Shown one piece after another: positions 52,317-59,984 of a stretch of 64,000 bases of DNA (positions are counted from its first letter, which is position 1; each line of letters starts with the position of its first letter). Origin of the DNA: UBA8337 sp963932545 (GTDB lineage Bacteria > Pseudomonadota > Alphaproteobacteria > RS24); contig CAWVRH010000008.1 in assembly GCA_963932545.1 (NCBI GenBank), positions 1 to 64,000 of the forward strand. The letters run 5' to 3'. Position numbers and translations under genes: made by a program. The notes beneath the pieces were generated by a model. It was given only the letters and a program-made list of their open reading frames with translations, had not been told where the DNA came from and made no database searches.

Positions 52317-52813
52317 TGGCTCACCTGAGTTTGCGCGCCCGCATTGGCTTGGTGTTTATCTTGGCCGCCTTGGTAATTGGCACCGCGCTGGCCAGCGAGA
52401 TATTTGCCGGCCTCACCCCTTGCGCCTTATGCCTGAAACAACGCGTGCCTTATTATTTAGCTTTGCCGCTTTTAGGCTTGGCCTATTTTTATGCTCCTTT
52501 TGGCAAGCTCGCTTCGCGGGGTTTGCTCGTCACAGTGAGCGTCGTGTTTCTCGTCGGCGCGGGGCTTGGTACCTATCATGCCGGCATCGAGTATGGGTTT
52601 TGGGCCGGACCCGCCACGTGTGGCGGCGGCGGCGCCATGGCCAGCTCACCCCAAGCGCTTTTATTGGCGCTGGAAAGCCAGACCCTCGTGCGCTGTGATG
52701 CCCCAGCTTGGAGCCTTTTCGGCATCTCTTTGGCAGGCTATAATGCTCTGGCAAGTTTGGGCTTAGCAGCGATTGCTTTTGGCACCTTGCGGCACGAAGA
52801 GGATAAAACATGA
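52316..52813 (+). CDS. disulfide bond formation protein DsbB
   Basis: DsbB reoxidises DsbA and passes electrons to ubiquinone. The 165-residue protein has four membrane spans, the first periplasmic CXXC as CALCLKQRVPYY, and the second cysteine pair in TCGGGG and VRCDAPAW. Pairing with coq7, a ubiquinone-synthesis gene, fits its quinone dependence. The ATG overlaps the dedA stop (TGATG); a GTG three bases earlier is an alternative. Confidence 0.9.
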   Translation: MAHLSLRARIGLVFILAALVIGTALASEIFAGLTPCALCLKQRVPYYLALPLLGLAYFYAPFGKLASRGLLVTVSVVFLVGAGLGTYHAGIEYGFWAGPATCGGGGAMASSPQALLLALESQTLVRCDAPAWSLFGISLAGYNALASLGLAAIAFGTLRHEEDKT

Positions 52814-53337
52814 GCGATGGTCGGCTAGAAGAAATGATCCGTGTAGACCATGCGGGCGAACATGGCGCTGTGCGGATTTATGATGGTCAATTGGCCGTGT
52901 TTGATAAAATTCCGGGCTTCGAAAAAACCGCAGACCTTGTGCGCCATATGGCCGAACAAGAGCAAGAGCATCTCGACCATTTCGACGCCCTTATTGTCGA
53001 GCGCAACATACGGCCAACGGCTTTTGGGCCCGTTTGGAATGTCGCGGGATTTGCCCTTGGCGCCGTAACGGCGCTGATGGGCGAGAAAGCTGCCATGGCC
53101 TGCACCGCCGCCGTGGAAACAGAAATTGATGCGCATTACGCTGCCCAATTAGACGAACTTGAAGACGGCGCCGATGATGATTTGCGCGATACAATTGAAA
53201 AATTTCGCGCCGATGAAGCCGAACATAAAGCCACCGCGTTAGAGCAAGGCGCCGAAGAAGCGCCAGCTTATGAAGCCATGAGCCAGATTATCCGCTTTGG
53301 TTGTCGGGTAGCCATTCGAGCCTCGGAAAAAGTCTAG
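52810..53337 (+). CDS. coq7: demethoxyubiquinone hydroxylase Coq7
   Basis: Coq7 (UbiF-independent type) hydroxylates demethoxyubiquinone at C6 with a di-iron centre. The 175-residue protein has the metal ligands in IRVDHAGEHGAVRIYDGQL, AEQEQEHLDHF, VETEIDAHYAAQL and RADEAEHKATALEQGA, the ferritin-like ExxH pairs. Most alphaproteobacteria use Coq7 and lack UbiF. It overlaps dsbB by 4 bases (ATGA). Confidence 0.95.
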   Translation: MSDGRLEEMIRVDHAGEHGAVRIYDGQLAVFDKIPGFEKTADLVRHMAEQEQEHLDHFDALIVERNIRPTAFGPVWNVAGFALGAVTALMGEKAAMACTAAVETEIDAHYAAQLDELEDGADDDLRDTIEKFRADEAEHKATALEQGAEEAPAYEAMSQIIRFGCRVAIRASEKV

Positions 53338-53374
53338 CCCTATCCGCCTGAGCCTCTTTCCTTGTCGCTTACGC

Positions 53375-53977
53375 TTATGGCTCCAGCTCCGTGTCCCAAT
53401 AGAGGTAATCTTGCCAGCTATCATGGCAATAATTCGGCGGGAACTTGCGGCCATTTTCATGTAGTTCATAGACCGTCGGCTGATGCGGTTTTTGCCTTGG
53501 CACCATGCCAGCTTGTTTGGACAAACGACCGCCTTTTCGTAAATTGCACGGGCTGCACGCCGCCACCACATTTTCCCAAGTCGTGCGCCCGCCCGCGCGG
53601 CGCGGGATGACATGATCAAATGTCAGATCTTTGGGAATGCCGCAATATTGGCAAGAAAACCCATCGCGCAAAAACACATTAAACCGGGTAAAGGCAGGGT
53701 AGCGCGGCGGCTTCACATAAGTCTTCAAACTCACCACACTGGGAAGTAGAAAATCGGTCGACGGAGAATGCACAACCGTGTCGTAATGCGACACAATATT
53801 AACCCGGTCGAGCACCACCGCCTTCAGCGTATCTTGCCAAGACCAAAGCGAGAGCGGGTAATAGCTTAAGGGACGAAAATCTGCATTTAAAACCAGCGCG
53901 GGGCAACTCGCTGGATTTCTTAAATCCGGCGGGGTGGCCTTCACAAACTCAATCGCGTCGGTACCAGATCGGTGCAT
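53375..53977 (-). CDS. HNH endonuclease family protein
   Basis: The 200-residue protein has a zinc-bound HNH core: FLRDGFSCQYCGIPKDLTFD, HVIPRRAGGRTTWENVVAAC and SPCNLRKGG. This is the widespread HNH gene conserved in alphaproteobacteria as a chromosomal gene rather than part of a mobile element; its biological role is unclear. The ATG overlaps the TAA of the glycosylase gene by one base. Confidence 0.9.
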   Translation of the reverse strand: MHRSGTDAIEFVKATPPDLRNPASCPALVLNADFRPLSYYPLSLWSWQDTLKAVVLDRVNIVSHYDTVVHSPSTDFLLPSVVSLKTYVKPPRYPAFTRFNVFLRDGFSCQYCGIPKDLTFDHVIPRRAGGRTTWENVVAACSPCNLRKGGRLSKQAGMVPRQKPHQPTVYELHENGRKFPPNYCHDSWQDYLYWDTELEP

Positions 53978-54627
53978 TATTTTGCCCCCGTCTTTCGTCG
54001 AGCTTCTTGTTGCTCGCCATTATAGTAAGTCCACAACAGCCGCGCCGCTGCCCCTCGATGGGGTTGCCAACGCACAGCAAAATCTGCCAGCTCTTGCGCA
54101 TCGGGTCTGGCATCTAGGCCATATAATATCCGCACACTTTGTTGCAGCGCCAAATCACCGGCCGGAAACATATCGGCACGGCGCAAAGCAAACAGCAAAT
54201 AACATTGCGCCGTCCACGGGCCGATGCCCGTCAGCGCCACCAGCGTATCGTAAACGGTTTGATTATCCGCTTTGCGCAAAGCGGGAAGGTCTAGCCCATC
54301 GCTGACGATGGCCTCTGCGAGCGCCCGCATATAGCGCTGTTTGGGGCGCGAAATACCACAGCCCCCCAGCGCTTCGTCGCTCAAAGCCAGCAAGTTTTCA
54401 GGTTGCACGTCCCCCATAGCGACATCGAATTTGGCTTGAATAGAAGCCGCCGCCGCCGTGGAGACTTGCTGACTAATTAACAGCCGCGTCAGCCCATGAA
54501 AGCCGTCTGGCGTCTCTCGCATCGGCGGTGTGCCATATTTTTCAAAAGCCATGGCGAGCTGATTGTCTCGCTTGCACAAGTCTATGAGAGCGTCCGTAAT
54601 ATGTTTTTTTGTCTTATATATTTGCAT
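53977..54627 (-). CDS. DNA-3-methyladenine glycosylase (AlkA/HhH-GPD type)
   Basis: This 216-residue base-excision repair enzyme has the helix-hairpin-helix-GPD motif LTGIGPWTAQCYLLFALRRA, followed by the catalytic aspartate in MFPAGDLALQQSVRILYG. It removes alkylated purines from DNA. It shares an operon with the HNH gene. ATG at 54625-54627 chosen; a TTG lies two codons upstream. It is divergent from gluQ with 22 bases between starts. Confidence 0.9.
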   Translation of the reverse strand: MQIYKTKKHITDALIDLCKRDNQLAMAFEKYGTPPMRETPDGFHGLTRLLISQQVSTAAAASIQAKFDVAMGDVQPENLLALSDEALGGCGISRPKQRYMRALAEAIVSDGLDLPALRKADNQTVYDTLVALTGIGPWTAQCYLLFALRRADMFPAGDLALQQSVRILYGLDARPDAQELADFAVRWQPHRGAAARLLWTYYNGEQQEARRKTGAK

Positions 54628-54649
54628 ATCCAAAGATTATGGAGCATTC

Positions 54650-55648
54650 ATGAAGGCAATGAAAGAGCCGTCTAAATTAACGCCTGGCCTCGCGTCTTTT
54701 CGTACACGCTTCGCCCCGAGCCCCAACGGTTGGCTGCACCTTGGCCACGCTTATTCCGCCATGCTCGGCGCCCAACTGGCGAGCGAGGCTGGCGGCACCT
54801 TTTTACTGCGCCTAGAAGACATAGATATCGGCCGCGCCCGCCCCCATTTTATCGATGGCATATACCAAGACCTTGAATGGCTTGGGCTGGAGTGGCAACC
54901 CCCCGTGCTTTTGCAATCGACCCGCTTTGAGGCCTATGAGCAGGCTCTCAAAACCTTGCGCGATATGGATTTGGTTTATCCTTGCTGGGCCACGCGGCGC
55001 GAGATTTTGGACGCTATTCCTGACCCGGCCACATGGCCACGCGATCCCGATGGCGCGCCGCTTTACCCCAGCCTTTACCGCGACCTGCCAGACAGCGAAA
55101 GAAAACGGCGCATGTGGGAAGGCACGAGTTACGCTTGGCGGCTCGACATGAAAAAAGCCATCGCTTGGGTGCAAAAAAACATATCCCAGCCGCTCACCTA
55201 TACGGAACACAATCCTATGGAAGGCAGCCCTATGGAAGGCAGTGGCCCCCAAACCATCCTCACCGACCCTGCCGCTTATGGCGATGTGGTGCTGGCCCGA
55301 AAAGATGTGCCGACCTCTTATCATCTCGCCGTGGTGGTCGATGATGCCAGCCAAAACATCACGCAAGTTACGCGCGGGCGCGACCTCACACCAGCCACCC
55401 ATATTCACCGGTTGCTGCAAGCCTTGCTCGGTCTTGCGACCCCTGATTATTTTCATCACGAATTAGTGCGCGACACTCAAGGGCGCAGACTTTCCAAAAC
55501 GGCTGGCGACAATGGCTTTCGCGAGTTGCGCCAACAAGGCATGAGCCCCGAAGCGGTTATCGCCCTGCTGCCGCCACCTCTGGGCGAGGGCGATATTTTG
55601 CCCCCACAAGCCGCAAGCCGCGACGTTTCGCCCATGCCAAAACCATAG
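54650..55648 (+). CDS. gluQ: glutamyl-Q tRNA(Asp) synthetase
   Basis: GluQ-RS attaches glutamate to the queuosine base of tRNA(Asp). The 332-residue protein is a truncated glutamyl-tRNA synthetase without the anticodon-binding domain: FAPSPNGWLHLGHAYSA (HIGH-type), LRLEDIDIGRARP, LARKDVPTSYHLAVVVDD, and RRLSKT (KMSKS-type). GGAG ahead supports ATG 54650. A 15-base tandem duplication inside the gene (55214-55243) repeats the residues PMEGS. Confidence 0.92.
   Translation: MKAMKEPSKLTPGLASFRTRFAPSPNGWLHLGHAYSAMLGAQLASEAGGTFLLRLEDIDIGRARPHFIDGIYQDLEWLGLEWQPPVLLQSTRFEAYEQALKTLRDMDLVYPCWATRREILDAIPDPATWPRDPDGAPLYPSLYRDLPDSERKRRMWEGTSYAWRLDMKKAIAWVQKNISQPLTYTEHNPMEGSPMEGSGPQTILTDPAAYGDVVLARKDVPTSYHLAVVVDDASQNITQVTRGRDLTPATHIHRLLQALLGLATPDYFHHELVRDTQGRRLSKTAGDNGFRELRQQGMSPEAVIALLPPPLGEGDILPPQAASRDVSPMPKP
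55214..55243 (+). repeat. 15-base tandem duplication inside gluQ
   Basis: CCTATGGAAGGCAGC (55214-55228) is followed at once by CCTATGGAAGGCAGT (55229-55243). It encodes PMEGS twice. One silent change separates the copies, so it is recent but not the newest slippage event. Confidence 0.9.
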
Positions 55649-55701
55649 AAAAGCCGCGCCCGCTGTCTTGCCTTCGTCTTAAAACCCGATAGTCTGTATC
55701 C

Positions 55702-57339
55702 ATGATGAGCCCAGAGAAAATCACTTCCCAAGAAACGGACGCCTTATTGGCACGCCTGCCCAAAGCCAATGCGGCGCTGGATGTTTTGCGCGCAGCTTTG
55801 CGTGGGCCCGCCCCTGAGGGCATGAACCAATTCGGCCGCCATGGCCGCGCTTGGACAGCGACCTATCTGGAAACGCTGGCTCAAATGAGCGCCTATGCCA
55901 GCGAAATGCACCAGAGCCAACGCTTGGGCGAGCTGGAAAAAAATCTGACTCTGATTATTTTTGGCGAATACCTCAACCAGTTGGCTGGCGGTCTGCCGAT
56001 GAGCCAAGGCGAGATTGTGCGCCCTGCCGATTTGGGCTTTAGCGATGGCTTGCCCGGTTTTGAAGATGAGGATGTGGCGCACTTGCAGGCCCATGCCAAC
56101 ACCGCCCTGCGCCGCGCCAACGTTGCGCAATGGATGCTGGAAACCGCAAACTGCGAAGCCGATGCCGGCCTCGATGAAACCCATACGATGATCCGCAATC
56201 AATTCCGCCGCTTTGCCGATGAGAAAGTCATCCCCCACGCGCATGGCTGGCATTTGCGGGACGAACTTATTCCGCTGCCCCTTATCAAAGAACTTGGCGA
56301 CTTAGGTGTCTTTGGCCTGACTGTGCCCGAGGAATTTGGCGGCATGGGATTAGGCAAACAAGCCATGTGTGTGGTGTCGGAAGAATTATCGCGCGGCTAT
56401 ATTGGCGTCGGATCCTTGGGCACGCGCACGGATATTGCGGCCGAATTGATTTTGCAAAATGGCACGCAAGCGCAAAAACAAAACTATCTGCCCCGCATCG
56501 CCAATGGCTCGATGTTGCCAACGGCCGTATTTACCGAACCCAATACAGGCTCCGATTTGGCCAGTCTTTCGACCCGCGCCAAAAAGACCGAGACAGGCTA
56601 TGAGATTGTTGGGGCCAAAACATGGATTACCCACGGCGCGCGCGCCGATGTGATGACACTCTTGGTGCGCAGCGAAGCCGATGTGAAAGGCCATAGAGGC
56701 TTATCCATGTTTTTGGCGGAAAAACCGCGCGGCGATGAGAAAACTCCGTTTCCAGCCGAAGGCATGCAAGGCGGCGAGATTGAAGTGCTGGGGTATCGCG
56801 GCATGAAAGAATATGACATCGCCTTTGATGGCTTTGCCGTCCCGGAAGATGCGGTTCTGGGTGGCGAGACGGGCAAGGGTTTTAAGCAACTGATGGCAAC
56901 TTTTGAGAGCGCGCGCATTCAAACGGCCGCGCGCGCCATTGGGGTCGCGCAAAGTGCGTTAGAGCTGGCCTTTACTTATGCGACCGAGCGGACTCAATTC
57001 GGCAAGCCGATTTATCAGTTCGAACGTGTGTCAGGAAAATTAGTCATGATGGCCGCTGAAATATTGGCGGCGCGCCAACTCACTTATTACGCGGCACGCA
57101 AAAAAGACCAAGGCGAGCGTTGCGACCTAGAAGCGGGCATGGCCAAATTGCTGGCAGCACGTGTGGCATGGGCCGGTGCCGACAATGGTTTGCAAATTCA
57201 TGGCGGCAATGGGTTCGCGCTCGAATATCCCATCAGTCGGGTGTTATGCGATGCGCGAATTTTAAACATTTTCGAAGGCGCAGCTGAAATTCAAGCCGAT
57301 ATCATCGCCCGTCGCCTCGAAGAAACCGGCACAGCTTAA
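55702..57339 (+). CDS. mcd: acyl-CoA dehydrogenase, methylsuccinyl-CoA dehydrogenase type
   Basis: The 545-residue protein is about 160 residues longer at its N-terminus than a normal acyl-CoA dehydrogenase. The dehydrogenase half has TAVFTEPNTGSDLASLSTRA, AKTWITHGARADVMTLLVRS, FESARIQTAARAIGVAQSAL, IHGGNGFALEYPISRVLCDA and RILNIFEGAAEIQADIIARR. The size and helical N-terminal extension match Mcd of the ethylmalonyl-CoA pathway, which oxidises methylsuccinyl-CoA to mesaconyl-CoA. The ETF genes, cobalamin adenosyltransferase and hbd in the same run support this. Substrate is inferred, not proven. Confidence 0.7.
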   Translation: MMSPEKITSQETDALLARLPKANAALDVLRAALRGPAPEGMNQFGRHGRAWTATYLETLAQMSAYASEMHQSQRLGELEKNLTLIIFGEYLNQLAGGLPMSQGEIVRPADLGFSDGLPGFEDEDVAHLQAHANTALRRANVAQWMLETANCEADAGLDETHTMIRNQFRRFADEKVIPHAHGWHLRDELIPLPLIKELGDLGVFGLTVPEEFGGMGLGKQAMCVVSEELSRGYIGVGSLGTRTDIAAELILQNGTQAQKQNYLPRIANGSMLPTAVFTEPNTGSDLASLSTRAKKTETGYEIVGAKTWITHGARADVMTLLVRSEADVKGHRGLSMFLAEKPRGDEKTPFPAEGMQGGEIEVLGYRGMKEYDIAFDGFAVPEDAVLGGETGKGFKQLMATFESARIQTAARAIGVAQSALELAFTYATERTQFGKPIYQFERVSGKLVMMAAEILAARQLTYYAARKKDQGERCDLEAGMAKLLAARVAWAGADNGLQIHGGNGFALEYPISRVLCDARILNIFEGAAEIQADIIARRLEETGTA

Positions 57340-57353
57340 ACGGGAAAACCAGT

Positions 57354-57542
57354 ATGGATATTTTTAACCTTATTATTCCCATCGGCTTAGGAGCGGTCAC
57401 GCTCGTGCTTTTGGCAGGCCTTGTGAATATGCTTCGTAATGGCTCGACGTCGACCTCGCAAAAACTTATGCGCTGGCGTGTTGGGCTACAATTTGGCACT
57501 ATTGTTTTGGTTATGCTGGGGGTCTATCTCTCCGGCAATTAA
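57354..57542 (+). CDS. HIG1-type twin transmembrane helix protein
   Basis: The 62-residue protein has two hydrophobic spans (about residues 4-25 and 42-60) joined by a polar, basic loop ending in QKLMRWRVGLQFGTIVLVML. The MRWRVGLQ motif is the hallmark of the hypoxia-induced-gene (HIG1) family, which in mitochondria (Rcf1) supports respiratory supercomplexes. The bacterial role is not established. It lies 14 bases after mcd and 23 before the adenosyltransferase gene. Confidence 0.85.
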   Translation: MDIFNLIIPIGLGAVTLVLLAGLVNMLRNGSTSTSQKLMRWRVGLQFGTIVLVMLGVYLSGN

Positions 57543-57565
57543 GCTCAAAGGATGGCGTTTTTACG

Positions 57566-58132
57566 ATGGTCAAACTGAATAAAATTTATACCCGCGCGGG
57601 CGACGACGGCTCGACCCAATTGGCCGACGGCTCTCGCCGCGCCAAACACGACCAGCGCATTGCGGTCTATGGCGCGGTCGATGAAGCCAATGCAGCTCTG
57701 GGAATCGCGCGGCTTTATACCCACGGTCAACCCGAGTTAGATGGCGTGCTGGAACGGCTACAAAATGACTTCTTTGACCTTGGCGCAGATTTAGCCACGC
57801 CAGAGACCGATGCCTTTGAGGCCTTGCGGATAACGCCAGCCCAAGTCAAACGCCTCGAAGACGAGATAGACACGATGAACGAGCCGATAGCCCCGCTCGA
57901 TAGTTTTGTGTTACCCGGCGGCGAGCCCGCGGCGGCGCATTTGCATTTAGCGCGCACGATTATCCGCAATGCCGAGCGCCTGTTAAGCGCGGCCAGCGAA
58001 GGCGGCGATGTATTTTCAGATACGGCGCGTCAATATATCAACCGCGCTTCCGACCTGTTGTTTGTGGCAGCCCGCGCCGCCAATGCAAATGGGCAAAAAG
58101 ACGTGCTTTGGGTGCCCGGCGCCAACCGATAA
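57566..58132 (+). CDS. ATP:cob(I)alamin adenosyltransferase (PduO type)
   Basis: The 188-residue protein has the PduO-type N-terminal IYTRAGDDGSTQLADGSRRA and the AVYGAVDEANAALGIARL and ARTIIRNAERLLSAAS helices, with ATP and cobalamin contacts. It makes adenosylcobalamin, needed by methylmalonyl- and ethylmalonyl-CoA mutases. Neighbourhood with mcd and upstream cobS/cobT supports B12-dependent carbon metabolism. Confidence 0.93.
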   Translation: MVKLNKIYTRAGDDGSTQLADGSRRAKHDQRIAVYGAVDEANAALGIARLYTHGQPELDGVLERLQNDFFDLGADLATPETDAFEALRITPAQVKRLEDEIDTMNEPIAPLDSFVLPGGEPAAAHLHLARTIIRNAERLLSAASEGGDVFSDTARQYINRASDLLFVAARAANANGQKDVLWVPGANR

Positions 58133-58193
58133 ATCGGCCATGTTAACCGCCCTTTTGGGGTCGTTTTGACGCAGGCCCCTTAAGGCTGGTCAA

Positions 58194-58222
58194 TTGACTT
58201 ATTTGACCTAATTCACTAAGAG
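58194..58222 (+). promoter_or_regulatory. possible etfBA promoter
   Basis: TTGACT (58194-58199), 17 bases, then TAAGAG (58217-58222). The -35 is good and the -10 weak. A second TTGACC lies at 58204-58209. They sit in the 135-base gap between the adenosyltransferase gene and etfB, which otherwise holds no gene. Confidence 0.35.
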
Positions 58223-58267
58223 TCGCGGTTCAGAGCGCATATGCGCAAACATTTTGGAGATTGAATG

Positions 58268-59017
58268 ATGAAAATCCTTGTCCCCGTCAAACGCGTGGTG
58301 GACTACAACGTCAAAATTCGGGTAAAACCGGATCAGTCGGGCGTTGATCTAGCCAATGTAAAAATGTCGATGAACCCGTTCTGCGAGATCGCCATCGAAG
58401 AAGCCGTCCGCATGCAAGAAGCAGGCACGGCAACTGAGATTGTTGTGGTTTCCATCGGACCGGCACAGACCCAAGAAACCATCCGTACAGCGCTCGCTAT
58501 GGGCGCCGATCGCGGCATTTTGGTGAAAACCGAAGATGACATGGAACCTCTGGGCATTGCCAAAGTGTTGAAAGCGGTTGTTGAAGAAGAAAAGCCAGAC
58601 ATGGTTATTCTCGGCAAACAAGCGATTGATGGCGATAACAATCAGACGGGCCAAATGCTCGCTGCTTTGTTGGGCTGGAGCCAGGGCACATTCGCTTCTG
58701 AGCTGGGCATCGATGGCGACAAGTTGAACATCACCCGCGAGATTGATGGTGGCCTACAAAGTCTCAAAATCAGTCTGCCAGCGATTGTGACGACAGACTT
58801 GCGGCTCAACGAGCCACGTTATGCTTCTTTGCCGAACATTATGAAGGCGAAGAAAAAAACGATCGATGAAAAAGACTTGGCAGACTATGGCGTTGACGCC
58901 GCGCCACGTTTGGAAATCGTGAAAGTAACCGAGCCCGCAGAACGCGAAGCTGGGGTTAAAGTAGAAACGGTCGCCGAGTTGGTCGACAAATTGAAAAACG
59001 AAGCAGGAGTCTTGTAA
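58268..59017 (+). CDS. etfB: electron transfer flavoprotein subunit beta
   Basis: EtfB binds AMP and pairs with EtfA to accept electrons from acyl-CoA dehydrogenases. The 249-residue protein starts MKILVPVKRVVDYNVKIRVK and has NPFCEIAIEEAVRMQEAG, IDGDNNQTGQMLAALLGWSQ and LRLNEPRYASLPNIMKAKKK (recognition loop and its trimethyllysine-site region). An ATG three bases earlier is also possible; GGAG precedes both. Its TAA overlaps the etfA ATG by one base. Confidence 0.95.
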   Translation: MKILVPVKRVVDYNVKIRVKPDQSGVDLANVKMSMNPFCEIAIEEAVRMQEAGTATEIVVVSIGPAQTQETIRTALAMGADRGILVKTEDDMEPLGIAKVLKAVVEEEKPDMVILGKQAIDGDNNQTGQMLAALLGWSQGTFASELGIDGDKLNITREIDGGLQSLKISLPAIVTTDLRLNEPRYASLPNIMKAKKKTIDEKDLADYGVDAAPRLEIVKVTEPAEREAGVKVETVAELVDKLKNEAGVL

Positions 59018-59958
59018 TGAATACGCTGCTAATTGCTGAACACAATAATGAAAATCTTGCCGATGCGACCGTTAAGTCGGTCACCGCGGCCGCTCAAATG
59101 GGCGGCGACTTGCATGTTCTCGTAGCTGGTAACGGTTGCGCGAGCGTCGCCGATCAGGCTGCCAAGCTGGAAGGCGTCGCCAAAGTGCTTTTGGCCGACG
59201 ACGCCCAGTATGACAAGCAACTGGCCGAACCTATGGGGGCTCTGGTTGTTGGCATCGCTGCGGATTACGCAACGATTGCAACGCCTGCCTCGACCAATGG
59301 TAAAAACTTCATGCCGCGCATTGCAGCCCTGCTCGATTGCAGCCAAGTGTCCGACATCACAGCCGTGATGGATACCTCGACATTTGAGCGCCCAATTTAC
59401 GCGGGCAACGCCATTCAAACGGTAAAAGTAAACGAAGGCAAAAAAGCCATCACCATCCGCTCCACCGCATTCGCCGCCGCCGCCGATACCGGTAGTGCCA
59501 GCGTAGAAGCGGTAAGTGCGGCAGACAATCCAGGTCTTTCCGAGTTCATCTCGGAAGAGCTGACCAAGTCTGACCGTCCTGAGCTGACCTCGGCCAAGAT
59601 TGTGGTTTCCGGGGGTCGTGGCATGCAGTCTGGCGACAATTTCCCAATGTTGGAAAAAGTAGCTGACCAATTGGGTGCCGCTATGGGTGCCTCGCGCGCA
59701 GCCGTAGATGCGGGCTTTGTGCCGAATGATTACCAAGTGGGCCAAACCGGTAAAGTGGTTGCCCCTGACCTCTATATTGCGGTCGGTATCTCGGGTGCCA
59801 TTCAGCATTTGGCAGGTATGAAGGATTCGAAAGTCATTGTTGCCATCAACAAAGACGAAGAAGCCCCGATTTTCCAAGTCGCTGATTATGGTCTGGTAGC
59901 TGATTTGTTTACCGCCGTACCTGAACTCGAAGAAGAATTGGGCAAAGCTGGTTTTTAA
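59017..59958 (+). CDS. etfA: electron transfer flavoprotein subunit alpha
   Basis: The 313-residue protein has the EtfA domain II FAD-binding segment KIVVSGGRGMQSGDNFPMLE, GQTGKVVAPDLYIAVGISGA and DEEAPIFQVADYGLVADLFT. With EtfB it carries electrons from the window's acyl-CoA dehydrogenases to ETF-quinone oxidoreductase. Translation is coupled to etfB (TAATG). hbd follows 26 bases later. Confidence 0.96.
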   Translation: MNTLLIAEHNNENLADATVKSVTAAAQMGGDLHVLVAGNGCASVADQAAKLEGVAKVLLADDAQYDKQLAEPMGALVVGIAADYATIATPASTNGKNFMPRIAALLDCSQVSDITAVMDTSTFERPIYAGNAIQTVKVNEGKKAITIRSTAFAAAADTGSASVEAVSAADNPGLSEFISEELTKSDRPELTSAKIVVSGGRGMQSGDNFPMLEKVADQLGAAMGASRAAVDAGFVPNDYQVGQTGKVVAPDLYIAVGISGAIQHLAGMKDSKVIVAINKDEEAPIFQVADYGLVADLFTAVPELEEELGKAGF

Positions 59959-59984
59959 TCGGCTTTCGCCCCGAAAGAGGACAT

